From Rhyzopertha dominica (taxonomy: Eukaryota; Arthropoda; Insecta; Coleoptera; Bostrichidae), in the NCBI GenBank assembly GCA_025024175.1, contig QCXZ01000064.1, positions 53,403,325 through 53,467,324 on the forward strand: a stretch of DNA of 64,000 nt, written 5' to 3'. Position numbers and translations under genes: made by a program. Below are positions 63,336-64,000 of this stretch, piece after piece (position 1 is the stretch's first letter; each line of letters starts with the position of its first letter). Under the pieces are notes generated by a model that saw only the letters and a list, made by a program, of their open reading frames with translations, did not search any database and was not told where the DNA came from.

Positions 63336-63749
63336 GGAATAGGCACTTGCCTTCAATGAAATGGCTTCTCCATCAACTTTTGAGCAGTAGCTGCACAGCA
63401 ACGTATTTTCATTGATAAGTGAAACAAATTAAATATTCAATTGACTAAACCAACACTTGTTTGGTAACTGTTTACATAATTGGAAAACAAAATGCCCTCG
63501 CAGCAAAGAACTTAAAATATTGTTTGGTAGGTACACTAACAATCTGAAATAAAAATGTCATATGTACAACATACATTAGGAAAATATTAACCTGTCGCTT
63601 ACCTGTTGAACTAAAAGAGCTCTTTTTGATTTGGCTGGTCACCTATGCGGTCTCTTCTTTGCAATTGGAATTGATTTTGCTTTTTGCACCGAACAGAATA
63701 AGGATTAGCGTTGGGAAATAGACGCGACATTTGATTTAACAGTGCACAT

Positions 63750-64000
63750 GACTTACCGAGCATTTATATTTTTCTAATACGTTGCTGTAAAATGCTAAAC
63801 TCAATTCATTAGTGTGCGTAAATTATCGAGCAATTATATATTTTTATAGCGCATATTTCAGTAAAATTCCGACCAGAACTTAGCGTACAAATAGGATATT
63901 TTAAATTGTGGTTTTATAAAAAAAATTATCTTGCATTTTTTATTTTTTTACCGAGCATTTAGTATTTTTTAAATCTGCGAACTGCATTAAATTACCGGGC
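63750..64000. repeat. Diverged minisatellite, inverse of the 60.9 kb family
   Basis: Repeated 'ttaccgagcattta.attttt' at 63755, 63829 (as ttatcgagcaatta) and 63950, spacing 74 and about 120. In reverse complement this matches the 'taaatgctcggtaa' words of the 60934-61150 array. The array runs off the window end. Confidence 0.5.

Overview
The window looks like a piece of a large, transposon-rich, AT-rich insect genome, most likely a beetle (inference). The evidence is spliceosomal introns with GT..AG borders, CYP6-type cytochrome P450 genes, a Seven-in-absentia-type ubiquitin ligase, arthropod-type mariner, hAT, pogo and P-superfamily transposons, R1-like and other non-LTR retrotransposons, and tRNA-derived repeats. 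Host coding sequence is only about 2.5 kb of 64 kb.

Region 1 (1-22.2 kb) is a CYP6 cluster on the + strand. The last exon of one P450 lies at 7803-7969. Its earlier exons are not in the window, and a 6.2 kb LTR-flanked element (1026-7257) sits in the intron just upstream. A second P450 is complete at 14551-22018 in three exons (521 codons, all signature motifs). The gap between the two genes holds a broken R1-like LINE split by a second LINE, plus a third LINE fragment. The introns of the complete P450 hold a pogo-like transposase relic, a hairpin MITE close to a splice acceptor, and two tRNA-derived repeats in opposite orientation.

Region 2 (22.2-41.3 kb) is a stack of nested transposons. 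A mariner-type element (27446-41298) was split by a non-autonomous hAT-like element (27625-29010, 8-bp target duplication) and by a 10.1 kb P-superfamily element (30270-40404, 30-bp perfect terminal inverted repeats). The P element encodes a THAP-domain transposase that is open over about 878 codons except for one 1-base frameshift. Its only detected intron contains a giant palindrome (32288-35313). Each arm of the palindrome carries a mirrored array of 141-bp tandem repeats, and one arm was hit by a further small palindromic MITE.

Region 3 (41.3-49.6 kb) holds dispersed repeats, a MULE-type transposase scrap and a two-coding-exon SINA-like RING ubiquitin ligase (48540-49560). That gene appears to have an untranslated first exon near 46300-46402, and a fold-back MITE lies in the intron between.

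Region 4 (49.6-64 kb) has no recognisable gene. It holds tRNA-like repeats, MITEs (one with a matching empty site elsewhere in the window), a ~77-bp minisatellite, a long (AAT)n tract and a few GC-richer stretches that could be conserved regulatory DNA. All calls come from reading the sequence; no database search was possible.
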